Shown in pieces: positions 27,358 through 34,293 of a stretch of 64,000 nt of DNA. The notes below the pieces were generated by a model. The model was not told where the DNA came from. It did not search any database and saw only the letters and a program-made list of their open reading frames with translations. Position numbers and translations under genes: made by a program. How positions within the stretch are numbered: the first letter of the stretch is position 1; the number at the start of each line of letters is the position of its first letter. The stretch is from Flagellimonas marinaquae (GTDB taxonomy: Bacteria; Bacteroidota; Bacteroidia; Flavobacteriales; Flavobacteriaceae): positions 585,001-649,000 of the forward strand of contig NZ_CP092415.1 in the NCBI RefSeq assembly GCF_023716465.1, in the 5' to 3' direction.

Positions 27358-27813
27358 TTATACGCCTTTTAAAGACATTAAGGTAGCTACCCAAATAATT
27401 ACCGATGAAAAGAAAATACCAATCGTGTTGGCTGCAAATGCTTCTCTTTTTTTCATTTTGAACAAGTAAGCGGCAATACTGCCCGCATAAACTCCGGTTC
27501 CGGGCAGAGGAATCATTACAAAAAGAACGATGCCCAAAAAGCCAAATCGTTGAATCTTATTCCCAGATCCTTTTTTAGCTCTTTGCCCCACATATACAGC
27601 CGATTTTTTATAAAAACGCCATTTGATCAAATGACGGTTGATGTACTCCAAGAAAAACATCATTAACGGGAAAACCAAAACATTGGCCCCAAAGCACACT
27701 ACGAACACAAGATATTCGTTGACCCCCTGGTACATTCCATAAGGAATGCCCACCTTAGCCTCACCGAATGGCGAAAGGCTCCAGAGCGCCGCTATAATAA
27801 GGTCTATGTGCAA
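27358..27813 (-). CDS. small multidrug export-like membrane protein (PF06695 type)
   Basis: A 151-residue integral membrane protein with four helices. The segments SLSPFGEAKVGIPYGM near 12-27 and IPLPGTGVYAGSIAAYLF near 102-119 are the repeated motifs of the small multi-drug export protein family; members are also related to DedA-type topology with two re-entrant loops. The name is historical and drug export is not shown for most members. Stands alone. Confidence 0.82.
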   Translation of the reverse strand: MHIDLIIAALWSLSPFGEAKVGIPYGMYQGVNEYLVFVVCFGANVLVFPLMMFFLEYINRHLIKWRFYKKSAVYVGQRAKKGSGNKIQRFGFLGIVLFVMIPLPGTGVYAGSIAAYLFKMKKREAFAANTIGIFFSSVIIWVATLMSLKGV

Positions 27814-27953
27814 AATACCGTTTTTTTAAGCCTACAAACCTAATAAGGAATTTACGTTTACCCCCTTTTTTAACCCTTAAAAATTTATTAATTGTGATTT
27901 ATAGCGCTGAACAGCACAACGAATTTGGCGATTTGCCCCAAATGAAGCAATTA

Positions 27954-28223
27954 CTAGGCTACTGAAGAAAATGACGACCCATTTATTTCCTGGTTAAAAC
28001 CGGGCGATATGATCAAAAAATATTCTTTTGGAGTCTTGTCTGATATGGAAACCCAGTTTTTGTCCACATCCACATCGAAACAAAATTGGGCAAAATCGGT
28101 ATCCACATCCAATCTGGACAACAGAAACCTCATGATTTTAGGTCTTAGACTGTACTCCAGTTCGATACAGGTTCTTTTCATTACTGGATTGTCATCTCCA
28201 GAAAACACCCAACTAAATTTCAT
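27954..28223 (-). CDS. hypothetical protein, uncertain
   Basis: An open frame that could start at the ATG at 28223 (about 89 residues; a longer version would begin at 28274 with a hydrophobic N-terminus). The text has protein-like composition, with KFSWVFSGDDNPVMK, FLLSRLDVDTDFAQF and KTPKEYFLIISPGFN. I do not recognise a family, and the location between a membrane-protein gene and a saccharopine-dehydrogenase-like gene gives no hint. It could equally be noncoding. Confidence 0.4.
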   Translation of the reverse strand: MKFSWVFSGDDNPVMKRTCIELEYSLRPKIMRFLLSRLDVDTDFAQFCFDVDVDKNWVSISDKTPKEYFLIISPGFNQEINGSSFSSVA

Positions 28224-28303
28224 TATCTTCAAGAATAAGAACATACAAGATACTAAAAAACAATACATTATCACTCAAAACAGATCATATTTTCGGGCAA
28301 TGG

Positions 28304-29509
28304 TTATTCTTTACCGTCCACGTAATCTTGTAGGTAGGCAAACCTTTCGGTCAACTTGCCATTTTGGGTCATACGCGCCCTATCGAGTATGCCTTGTGCA
28401 TCTTTGTTAAAAAAGGCCGGGATAACGTAATTTGAAAATGCCTCCCCGAATCCTACGCTGGCATCCCGGGGCAGTTCGCACGGTAAATTGTCAACCGCCA
28501 TAACTGCTATGGCATCCTTATTTTTATAATCGGTTTCATTCTCACCAATAGGATCATAGCCATATACAGGGTCCGCTATGGTGGATGGACGGATGGTGGA
28601 GGCCACAGGACCATCTATATCGCAACTGATATCGGCTACTACCTTTATTTTGAAATCGGGGTGTTTGGCATCTTCCCGAGTGTACAGATAAGGCGCTCCA
28701 TCTCCATAAAAATGTCCGGCAATATAAAAATCGGTCACCTTGGCAAAACGGAAAAAGTTGGACTCATAGGCCTCTGGGTTCTCAAAAAAGTCAGCTTTGT
28801 TCCCCCGTACCCCATCTTTACGTTTATTGTATTCCGAAGCATCTATCTGACAATAGACCGGGTATTCAAAATCATCTTTTAAATACTCCGTCACCCCAAC
28901 CTGACGCAATCCCATGGCATGGAGCATTTCCTTGGCACCATTGCCGACTCTTCCCTTGCCTGTGAGCAATATTTTAATTTGGGGAAGTTGTATTTTTTTG
29001 AGTTCGTTGATCAAAGCCTGTTGGTCCACAAGTGTCTCGGCCTTTGGCAATTGGTAAAGATCGTGTTTAAGCCCAAAAGCCCTAAACCCATTGTAGGCAC
29101 CCACAATCCCGGCGTATCTGCCAAAAGCTACCAATCTTGCTCCCTTTGTATTGGTGATCACCTCGTGATCGTAGAGCTCTATGTTCTTATCCAATATGGC
29201 TTTCAGCAAATCTCTGTTATAGGGCTGCTTTTTTATGGTATGGGAAAAGAAGAAATACTTTTTGTTGGGTATCAAAGCGTTAATGGGAACCTCTTTTACG
29301 CCGAGCAGGACCTCGCATTCTTCTAGGTTTTGAACTACTTGGAGTCCTTTATTGATATATTCTTGATCGGAAAACACCCGAATTGGGGACGATTCCACTA
29401 AAATTTCGGCTTTTGGAAATTTGGAGAGGACATTTTGACATTCCCCTGGCGATAGGACCACCCTAAGATCGGGCGGATTTTTGCGCTCCCTGATGATTCC
29501 GAACTTCAT
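28304..29509 (-). CDS. saccharopine dehydrogenase / alanine dehydrogenase-like NAD(P)-dependent oxidoreductase
   Basis: A 401-residue enzyme with an AlaDH/PNT N-terminal domain (MKFGIIRERKNPPDLRVVLSP, EVLLGVKEVP near 85, YKxxHT-type KYFFFSHT near 105) and a Rossmann domain (ILLTGKGRVGNGAKEMLHAMG near 210). The C-terminal part has DISCDIDGPVASTIRPSTIADPVYGYD. This is the pattern of saccharopine dehydrogenase (NAD, L-lysine-forming) homologs. I choose the ATG at 29509: the frame stays open to 29830, but that stretch contains a candidate structured RNA and has no protein similarity. Physiological role in this organism is unknown. Confidence 0.82.
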   Translation of the reverse strand: MKFGIIRERKNPPDLRVVLSPGECQNVLSKFPKAEILVESSPIRVFSDQEYINKGLQVVQNLEECEVLLGVKEVPINALIPNKKYFFFSHTIKKQPYNRDLLKAILDKNIELYDHEVITNTKGARLVAFGRYAGIVGAYNGFRAFGLKHDLYQLPKAETLVDQQALINELKKIQLPQIKILLTGKGRVGNGAKEMLHAMGLRQVGVTEYLKDDFEYPVYCQIDASEYNKRKDGVRGNKADFFENPEAYESNFFRFAKVTDFYIAGHFYGDGAPYLYTREDAKHPDFKIKVVADISCDIDGPVASTIRPSTIADPVYGYDPIGENETDYKNKDAIAVMAVDNLPCELPRDASVGFGEAFSNYVIPAFFNKDAQGILDRARMTQNGKLTERFAYLQDYVDGKE

Positions 29510-29590
29510 ATAAAATTTGGTATAATTGTTGACCAAAATAAGGGTAAATGGCAGGGTAAGCAAACTTTTTATTGTTTGATGGATATGATT

Positions 29591-29598
29591 TACCTTTG
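29591..29598 (+). promoter_or_regulatory. -7 element ahead of candidate structured RNA
   Basis: TACCTTTG matches TAnnTTTG and lies directly before the structured segment starting near 29600. A TTG is present upstream at 29572-29574, with a somewhat short spacing of 16 bases. Confidence 0.4.
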
Positions 29599-29599
29599 C

Positions 29600-29735
29600 C
29601 GACCGCGTTAGGGATAGAGGCGGCATCCTTTTTCTGCAATTTTGAGCGTAGCCAAGTGGCAGAAAAAGATAAAGCCGATAGCCCGACCAAAATATTGCGA
29701 AGCAATGTTTGGGTAACGCCCATTTTTCGACAGAG
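29600..29735 (+). ncRNA. candidate structured RNA, flavo-1-like
   Basis: A compact set of nested stems: CTTTTTCTGC (29628-29637) pairs with GCAGAAAAAG (29659-29669), CGGC pairs with GCCG inside the flanks, and GTTAGGG pairs with CCCGAC further out (29607-29613 with 29691-29697). The outer text GCGTTAGGGATAG then CGGCATCC is a pattern I recall recurring in flavobacterial intergenic regions and described as the flavo-1 RNA motif; the name is from memory. A second hairpin (CCAAAATATTGC gaa GCAATGTTTGGG, 29697-29723) and a T run follow, as in a terminator. It occupies the gap between the dehydrogenase gene and ssrA. Confidence 0.45.
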
Positions 29736-29806
29736 CCTTCACAGATGGCGGTCGAAATACCAAGTGAGGATATAGTTCTTTGATAAAAAAGTGAGTTTAC
29801 GTTTAG

Positions 29807-29828
29807 GCCCTTCGACTGCGCTCTGGGC
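29807..29828. repeat. possible short intergenic palindromic repeat
   Basis: GCCC TTCGACTGCGCTCT GGGC resembles the TTCGACT-GCGCTC units scattered in bacterial intergenic DNA. Only one copy was noticed in this window, so it is weak. Confidence 0.2.
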
Positions 29829-29841
29829 ATAATTCGTTTAC

Positions 29842-29858
29842 GGTAAGCAAAGCTTACC
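29842..29858. other. perfect hairpin 11 bases upstream of tmRNA
   Basis: GGTAAGC-AAA-GCTTACC, a 7-bp stem with 3-base loop. It would lie in the 5' leader of the tmRNA precursor, or serve as a binding site. No U run follows, so it is not a typical terminator. Confidence 0.4.
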
Positions 29859-29869
29859 TAACTCATTAT

Positions 29870-30266
29870 GGGGCCGACCGGTTTTGACAGCAAGACCAAT
29901 GGCGATGTAAGCATGCCGAGCGCTGGGATACAGCTCGTAAATCTCATGTTTCACACTTTTAATTGGCGAAAATAATTACGCTCTTGCCGCATAATCTGAA
30001 TTATAGTAAGATGTGCCTCGTCCCTACAAGGTAGGGAAGCGAGATGTTCCTGAATAGCCCTTGTTGACGGCGATTCGTTTAGGAGCACCAAAAAAGTCAA
30101 CACAAGGGTGTCCGCTCGCTTTGGCGGTGCCTCTAAAATCTTAAGAAGCTAAGTGTGTATTAGGCCGTATCTGGTCAGGTATGCATCGAAAATTAAGCAG
30201 ATACTAAGCATGTAGAAAGCATGGTTATTGCTTGTTTGGACGAGGGTTCGAATCCCTCCGGCTCCA
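29870..30266 (+). ncRNA. ssrA: transfer-messenger RNA (tmRNA)
   Basis: The 5' end GGGGCCGACCGGTTTTGACAGC and 3' end with GAGGGTTCGAATCCCTCCGGCTCCA form the tRNA-like domain; the acceptor strands GGGGCCG and CGGCTCC pair with one G-U. The tag reading frame begins at 29965 with GGC and encodes GENNYALAA followed by TAA at 29992, the normal Bacteroidota tag. Length of about 397 bases is normal. CCA is not encoded. tmRNA rescues stalled ribosomes and marks the product for proteolysis. A tyrosine integrase gene lies 240 bases downstream. Confidence 0.96.
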
Positions 30267-30291
30267 CTAAAACACCATCAAAACAACACAT

Positions 30292-30328
30292 TAAACCTGT
30301 AAATAACTGATTTACAGGTTTTTTTATT
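30292..30328 (+). terminator. tmRNA terminator
   Basis: TTAAACCTGTAAAT and ATTTACAGGTTT form a long stem with a T run of seven following, 26 bases after the tmRNA 3' end. Confidence 0.8.
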
Positions 30329-30504
30329 TTATTTGGTTTCACTTGAACTCAATTAAATTCAATTTAAAAGGCACTAAATCGATACCCATTTTAAAAATTG
30401 CAAAAAGGTATCGATTTCTCTGTAATTTATTCTTTTTTAATGATTTACAAAACTACAATGAATTATTTTTCATGCCTTTATTGACATAAATCGATACCCA
30501 AAAT

Positions 30505-31755
30505 ATGTCAAATTCCTTTGCTGTCTTATTTTACCTTAAAGACAAACGCCTCGACAAGAACGGAAAAGCTGGACTATACCTTAGATTAACGGTAAATGGC
30601 CAACGTTCCGTAATAAGCCTCCATAGAAAGATCGACCCTGAAAAATGGGACTCAAGAATGAACAAATTGAAAGGAAAAGGAATTGAAGCAGAAGTATTAA
30701 ATCGATTTATGGCCACTGTTCGTCATAAGGTGAATAAAATTCACCATGAATTAGTAGAGGAAGGAGAATTTTTCACAGTACATGATGTAAAGGATAAATT
30801 TTTAGGCAATGACAAAAGAGTCAAGATGTTGTTGGAACTTTTCGATGAACATAACCAGCAAATGAAGAAACTGATTGACATTGAATTCGCCCTGGGCACC
30901 TACAAAAGATATCATACCACAAGAAACCACATAGCTGAGTTTGTTAAGTCTGAATTCCAAAAATTAGACATCCCGGTCCGAGATGTGAATTTAAAATTCA
31001 TTAAAGGATTTGAATACTTTCTAAAAACAGCCAAAGAATGTAATCACAACTCTGCTTTGAAATACATCAACAATTTCAAGAAGATCATTCGAATGGCAGT
31101 TGCACATGAATGGATCAGTAAAGATCCTTTTTACAACTACAAAGTGCAATTCAAAACTGTGGAAAGGGAATTCTTGTCCAAGGAAGAACTGCAAGTCTTG
31201 GTGGACAAGAAAATTAGGGGCGAACGTCTTAATGTTGTACGGGATATGTTCGTGTTCTGTTGCTATACCGGCCTATCTTATATTGATGTCCAAAAGCTAC
31301 ATCCTGACAATATTGTGAAACATATTGACGGGAGCCTTTGGATAAAATCACAACGCACCAAAACAAAATCCAGATTGGGCATTCCCCTACTCCCAACAGC
31401 GTTGGCCATTATAGAAAAGTACCAAGACCATCCTAAGGTTATCAATGGGGATTGTGTATTACCTGTTTTGAGCAATCAGAAATCAAACGCCTATCTTAAG
31501 GAAATTGCTGACCTCTGTGGCATCAAAAAGAATCTCACCACTCATTTAGCCAGACATACTTTCGCTACCACTGTAACTCTTTCCAATGGAGTTCCGATAG
31601 AAACAGTAGGGCAAATGTTAGGTCACAAAAATCTAAGGACCACCCAGCATTATGCCAAGATCATTGATAGAAAGGTTAGTGAAGATATGGCCACCCTTAA
31701 AGGTATCTTGGCAAATGAACAAGTACAAAGACTTGGAAAAAAGACAAATACTTAG
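30505..31755 (+). CDS. tyrosine site-specific integrase, Bacteroidota type
   Basis: A 416-residue recombinase. Residues 1-90 are the arm-binding domain (FAVLFYLKDKRLDKNGKAGLYLRLTVNG), about 105-205 the core-binding SAM-like domain, and about 215-400 the catalytic domain. Catalytic motifs: lysine in RTKTKSRLGIP, HLARHTF (HxxR), LGHKNLRTTQHYAKI (H and nucleophile Y). The position of the first catalytic arginine reads TGLSYIDV, with serine instead of arginine, as known for IntDOT of CTnDOT. It integrates or excises a mobile element. Its stop is about 41 bases from a tRNA-Asp 3' half, a likely attachment-site scar. Confidence 0.92.
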   Translation: MSNSFAVLFYLKDKRLDKNGKAGLYLRLTVNGQRSVISLHRKIDPEKWDSRMNKLKGKGIEAEVLNRFMATVRHKVNKIHHELVEEGEFFTVHDVKDKFLGNDKRVKMLLELFDEHNQQMKKLIDIEFALGTYKRYHTTRNHIAEFVKSEFQKLDIPVRDVNLKFIKGFEYFLKTAKECNHNSALKYINNFKKIIRMAVAHEWISKDPFYNYKVQFKTVEREFLSKEELQVLVDKKIRGERLNVVRDMFVFCCYTGLSYIDVQKLHPDNIVKHIDGSLWIKSQRTKTKSRLGIPLLPTALAIIEKYQDHPKVINGDCVLPVLSNQKSNAYLKEIADLCGIKKNLTTHLARHTFATTVTLSNGVPIETVGQMLGHKNLRTTQHYAKIIDRKVSEDMATLKGILANEQVQRLGKKTNT

Positions 31756-31796
31756 CATGTTATTTTCCAAGACAAGTTTTTTAACGAATTATTTAT

Positions 31797-31842
31797 GCCT
31801 GTCACGCAGGGGGTCGCAGGTTCGAGTCCCGTCCAGACCGCT
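31797..31842 (+). pseudogene. 3' half of tRNA-Asp(GTC), attachment-site scar
   Basis: GCCTGTCACGCAGG is the anticodon loop (GTC) with the 3' anticodon strand, followed by a GGGTC variable loop, a T arm (GCAGG-TTCGAGT-CCCGT, one A-C mismatch), acceptor strand CCAGACC and discriminator G. The 5' half (acceptor GGTCTGG, D arm and most of the 5' anticodon stem) is missing; the upstream bases do not resemble a tRNA. A break in the anticodon stem-loop is where tyrosine integrases recombine, so this is the displaced 3' piece left by an element that used tRNA-Asp as target. Confidence 0.75.
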
Positions 31843-31851
31843 AGTAAAATC

Positions 31852-31880
31852 AAGCCCTCACAGATGTGGGGGCTTTTTTG
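31852..31880 (+). terminator. terminator after tRNA-Asp fragment
   Basis: AGCCCTCAC and GTGGGGGCT form a stem followed by T7. It is presumably the original tRNA-Asp terminator carried with the fragment. Confidence 0.7.
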
Positions 31881-31993
31881 TTTCTAAAAAGTGCATAGTC
31901 TCTATTTTCTAAATAAACTTTAACATTTCTTAACTTAAAAGACTGTAATCTTCATTGATGACCATGACTTTTATATTTTGCTTTGAGCACTAG

Positions 31994-32182
31994 ACAGGAA
32001 AATGTACAAATAAATGTAGTGGGGGGAGGGTTCTCATTAGAGAATTTCGAGAATTTGGATTTTTCCAATCTGGAATTGACAGAAAGCCATACTGGACAAT
32101 TAAAAAAATAGACTACCTTTTTTTTGATGAAAACTATTTTGCTTCCCTAACAGCTATTGAAAAGGGTTTCATTAAAAATTAG
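31994..32182 (+). pseudogene. C-terminal coding remnant, unknown protein
   Basis: Within the 336-base gap after the tRNA fragment an open frame of about 62 codons lacks any start codon but reads like protein, with LIREFREFGFFQSG, KPYWTIKKIDYLFFDENYF and LTAIEKGFIKN before TAG. Its stop overlaps the end of the opposite-strand small gene at 32179. I take it as the tail of a gene whose front was lost; unknown family. Confidence 0.35.
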
Positions 32183-32391
32183 TTCTGAATTAATATTTCG
32201 CTTATATAATTTCTGATTTGTACTAAGTCTTCATTTTCACCATTCAACCATCTCTGAATAAATTGTCTTTGAACACTTAAAACTGCTTCCGCACCTTCTT
32301 CGCCCAGAATTAAGCTGGAAACAAAGGCGAATTTTTGTTTTGTAGATTGAATGTTCTTAAGGTATGTCAACTGTACGTCTTCAAACGAATC
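32179..32391 (-). pseudogene. small gene interrupted by IS3-family element (3' part)
   Basis: The frame encodes SFEDVQLTYLKNIQSTK, then FVSSLILGEEGAEAVL and RWLNGENEDLVQIRN, ending ISEILIQN. The residues before DSF come from the IS end, so the gene has lost its start here. The missing front lies on the other side of the IS at 33845-33880 and joins in frame through a D codon (GAT on this side, GAC on the other; the 3-base target duplication with one change). The restored protein would be about 81 residues, soluble and of unknown function. Confidence 0.6.
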
Positions 32392-32403
32392 TGAACTGGC
32401 CCA

Positions 32404-32425
32404 GTCCAAAGTTAAGTCATAGTTT
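32404..32425 (+). repeat. left inner terminal inverted repeat of IS
   Basis: GTCCAAAGTTAAGTCATAGT is the first 20 bases of a 22-base repeat whose partner is at 33815-33836; three mismatches. Confidence 0.75.
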
Positions 32426-32483
32426 CAACTTTTGAATTTGGTGCTCTTTCCTTCTTTTGAGCATCGTTCTTTTCTTTATCAAT

Positions 32484-33395
32484 TTACGGTTTTCCAATAT
32501 CTTTTTGTCCAATCCAAAAATATACGGTCGCCGGCGTCAGGTTGTCCAATGATTCGTGGTATCTCCTATTGTTGTAATAGTCCACGAACTCTTCCAACCT
32601 TTCCTTGAGTTCCCCCGGTAGATAGTAGTTGTCCAGTTTGATGATGTTCTTCATCGAACGGTGGTAACGCTCTATCTTGCCCTGCGTCTGGGGATGGTTC
32701 GGTTTACCCCGGATATGCTCCATCTCTTTTTTCTTTATGAACTCCTTCAGTTCGCCACTGATGTAACAGGGCCCGTTGTCCGACAGGAGCCTTGGCATTT
32801 GCCCCTTGGGCAGCGACACTTTTTCCAGTGCCCTTCCCACTGTTTTCTTCACATCCCCTGCGTTCATCGAGGGGCAGAGTTCCCAATGGACGATATAACG
32901 GCTGTAATCGTCCAGAATGGTCGAGAGATAGTACCATCCCCATCCCACGATCTTCAGATAGGTGAAGTCCGTCTGCCACATCTGGTGAACCCTTGTGGTC
33001 TTGTCCCTGTACTCCTTTGAAGCGGCCATGGTATCAAAGGCAGGGGATGTCACCAGTCCACGGGACTTCAATATGCGGTAGACACTGCTCTCGGAGATAT
33101 AGTATTCCCGCTCATCGGTCATCTTACAGGCAAGTCCACGGCAGGATTCCTCCGGGAAGTCCAGGGCCATCTCCACGACCTGCGACCTGATCTTGTCGGG
33201 TATCCTGTTCCAATAGGTGTTCCTGGCCCTTTGGCTCGGGGCAAGCCCATCAAAGCCACCTTCGAGGTACTTGCCATACCAATTGTAGAAGGTGCTCTTG
33301 TTGACCCCTATTTCCTTCAATGTCCTGTTCACGCCTATCTCAGATGTCTCCACAAGCTGTATGATCTCGTACTTCTCCTGTTGGGTAAATCGCAT
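32484..33395 (-). CDS. IS3-family transposase OrfB (DDE integrase core)
   Basis: A 303-residue transposase. The N-terminal helix-turn-helix region (FTQQEKYEIIQLVETSE, NKSTFYNWYGKYL) precedes the integrase catalytic core with the DDE triad: D in WQTDFTYLKI near 142, D in LLSDNGPCY near 207 and E in GKIERYHRS near 244, followed by the K/R seven residues later. Product acts with OrfA, normally made as a fusion by programmed -1 frameshifting; here OrfB has its own ATG 14 bases after the OrfA stop. The gene appears intact. Confidence 0.93.
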   Translation of the reverse strand: MRFTQQEKYEIIQLVETSEIGVNRTLKEIGVNKSTFYNWYGKYLEGGFDGLAPSQRARNTYWNRIPDKIRSQVVEMALDFPEESCRGLACKMTDEREYYISESSVYRILKSRGLVTSPAFDTMAASKEYRDKTTRVHQMWQTDFTYLKIVGWGWYYLSTILDDYSRYIVHWELCPSMNAGDVKKTVGRALEKVSLPKGQMPRLLSDNGPCYISGELKEFIKKKEMEHIRGKPNHPQTQGKIERYHRSMKNIIKLDNYYLPGELKERLEEFVDYYNNRRYHESLDNLTPATVYFWIGQKDIGKP

Positions 33396-33409
33396 ATACT
33401 TCCTCCATT

Positions 33410-33757
33410 TTACCCTAAGCCATTGGTACTTTTTTTGAGCACCCGGTTTTGGAGCAATAGCTCGGCCACCGTTTCCTTGAGCTCGGAGTTCTCCCCACGG
33501 AGTTCCTTTACCTCACTGGTATTGGCCTCGCGCATGGTATCGCCCATAAGACGTTTTTTTCCAGGTTCAAGAAAATCCTTGCTCCAACGGTAATACAGTG
33601 CCGGGGCAATGCCCTCTCGCCTGCAGATGCCCGATACGGATTCCTCGCCCTTGAGCCCTTCCAGTACGATTCGGATCTTTTCCTCGGCGGAGAACTTCCG
33701 CCTTGTCTTTCTCTTGATGTCCTTTACGATTGATTCCGTGTTCTTCTTCTTTGTCAT
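33410..33757 (-). CDS. IS3-family transposase OrfA (HTH)
   Basis: A 115-residue DNA-binding protein: TRRKFSAEEKIRIVLEGLKG then GICRREGIAPALYYRWSKDFLE is the helix-turn-helix of OrfA, and the C-terminal leucine-rich part (VKELRGENSELKETVAELLLQNRVLKK) is a leucine zipper for dimerisation. It recognises the terminal inverted repeats. Upstream of OrfB in the element, both on the minus strand. Confidence 0.92.
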   Translation of the reverse strand: MTKKKNTESIVKDIKRKTRRKFSAEEKIRIVLEGLKGEESVSGICRREGIAPALYYRWSKDFLEPGKKRLMGDTMREANTSEVKELRGENSELKETVAELLLQNRVLKKSTNGLG

Positions 33758-33814
33758 TTTAAGTGATTTAAATGGTTAATGAATCCATCTTCAAGGCTAG
33801 CCTTGAAGATAACA

Positions 33815-33836
33815 AAACCATCACTTAACTTTAGAC
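33815..33836 (-). repeat. right inner terminal inverted repeat of IS
   Basis: Complement reads GTCTAAAGTTAAGTGATGGT (first 20 bases); pairs with the repeat at 32404-32425. Confidence 0.75.
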
Positions 33837-33844
33837 CAAGTTCA

Positions 33845-33880
33845 GTCCACTTTTAGTTGAAGATTTACACCTTGTATCAT
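33845..33880 (-). pseudogene. small gene interrupted by IS3-family element (5' part)
   Basis: On the minus strand ATG at 33880 starts MIQGVNLQLKVD, which runs up to the IS end and continues in frame into SFEDVQLTYLKN on the far side of the element. The combined reading frame has no stop, which supports one gene split by insertion. No strong ribosome-binding site is seen, as is usual in Bacteroidota. Confidence 0.5.
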
Positions 33881-34293
33881 GTACTTTTTTATGTTTAATG
33901 CATTACACGCCAAAAAACTACAAAAAACTCCATTTCAGTAATTATTTCGATCTGGGTCTTCAATGCATTGAAGGTATTGCAATCGTGTTTATTATATACT
34001 AAGTACATCGTATCGTAAACTTGGCCAAACCCTACCAACAGAATACAATGAAGCAAAAACAATCTACGGTACTGTTACCAATGCAGAAATGAGATTAGAA
34101 ATCCAATTCACCACCCTTACAACCCATAAAGATTCTTAAAAAGGGTCCGAAATTTGAAAATCAGGAGTCCAAACCGATATTTATAGTTGATTTTCGGTAA
34201 ATAGCCAAAAAACTAAAATAGCCGTTCTTTCCTTTAAAATGGTTTTAATAGATTATTTTGTAACCAAGTGGCTACAATAGGAAATTTATCATT
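33881..34293 (+). other. decayed coding remnants upstream of LytTR regulator
   Basis: A gap of about 410 bases. A short frame at 33898-34002 (34 codons, MHYTPKNYKKLHFSNYF) and an open start-less frame at 33972-34139 (SYRKLGQTLPTEYNEAKTI then YGTVTNAEMRLEIQFTTL, stop TAA) both read like protein in different frames and may be pieces of one frameshifted gene. The last 150 bases are AT-rich and probably hold the promoter of the following gene. Confidence 0.3.

Larger units (their letters stand above)
32392..33844 (-). mobile_element. IS3-family insertion sequence
   Basis: About 1,453 bases with orfA and orfB on the minus strand. The ends are TGAACT...AGTTCA: left TGAACTGGCCCAGTCCAAAG and right (reverse complement) TGAACTTGGTCTAAAG, with 19 of 22 bases identical between 32404-32425 and the complement of 33815-33836. 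TGAAC...GTTCA ends are usual for the family. Flanks show ATC on the left and GTC on the right, a possible 3-base target duplication with one mutation. It disrupts a small gene. Confidence 0.8.

Noticed and set aside
29510..29830. N-terminal extension of the saccharopine-dehydrogenase-like gene to 29830
   Set aside because: The AlaDH/PNT domain begins right at the ATG at 29509, and the extension covers a structured RNA and carries no protein motif.
29870..30266. ssrA as the attachment site of the adjacent integrase
   Set aside because: The 3' end of ssrA is intact and its sequence is not repeated elsewhere in the window; the fragment near the integrase comes from tRNA-Asp. Conservation of GGTTCGArTCCC in both is just the T arm.
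31767..31842. A complete tRNA-Asp
   Set aside because: The 5' acceptor strand and D arm are missing; upstream bases cannot fold into them, and the T arm has an A-C mismatch.
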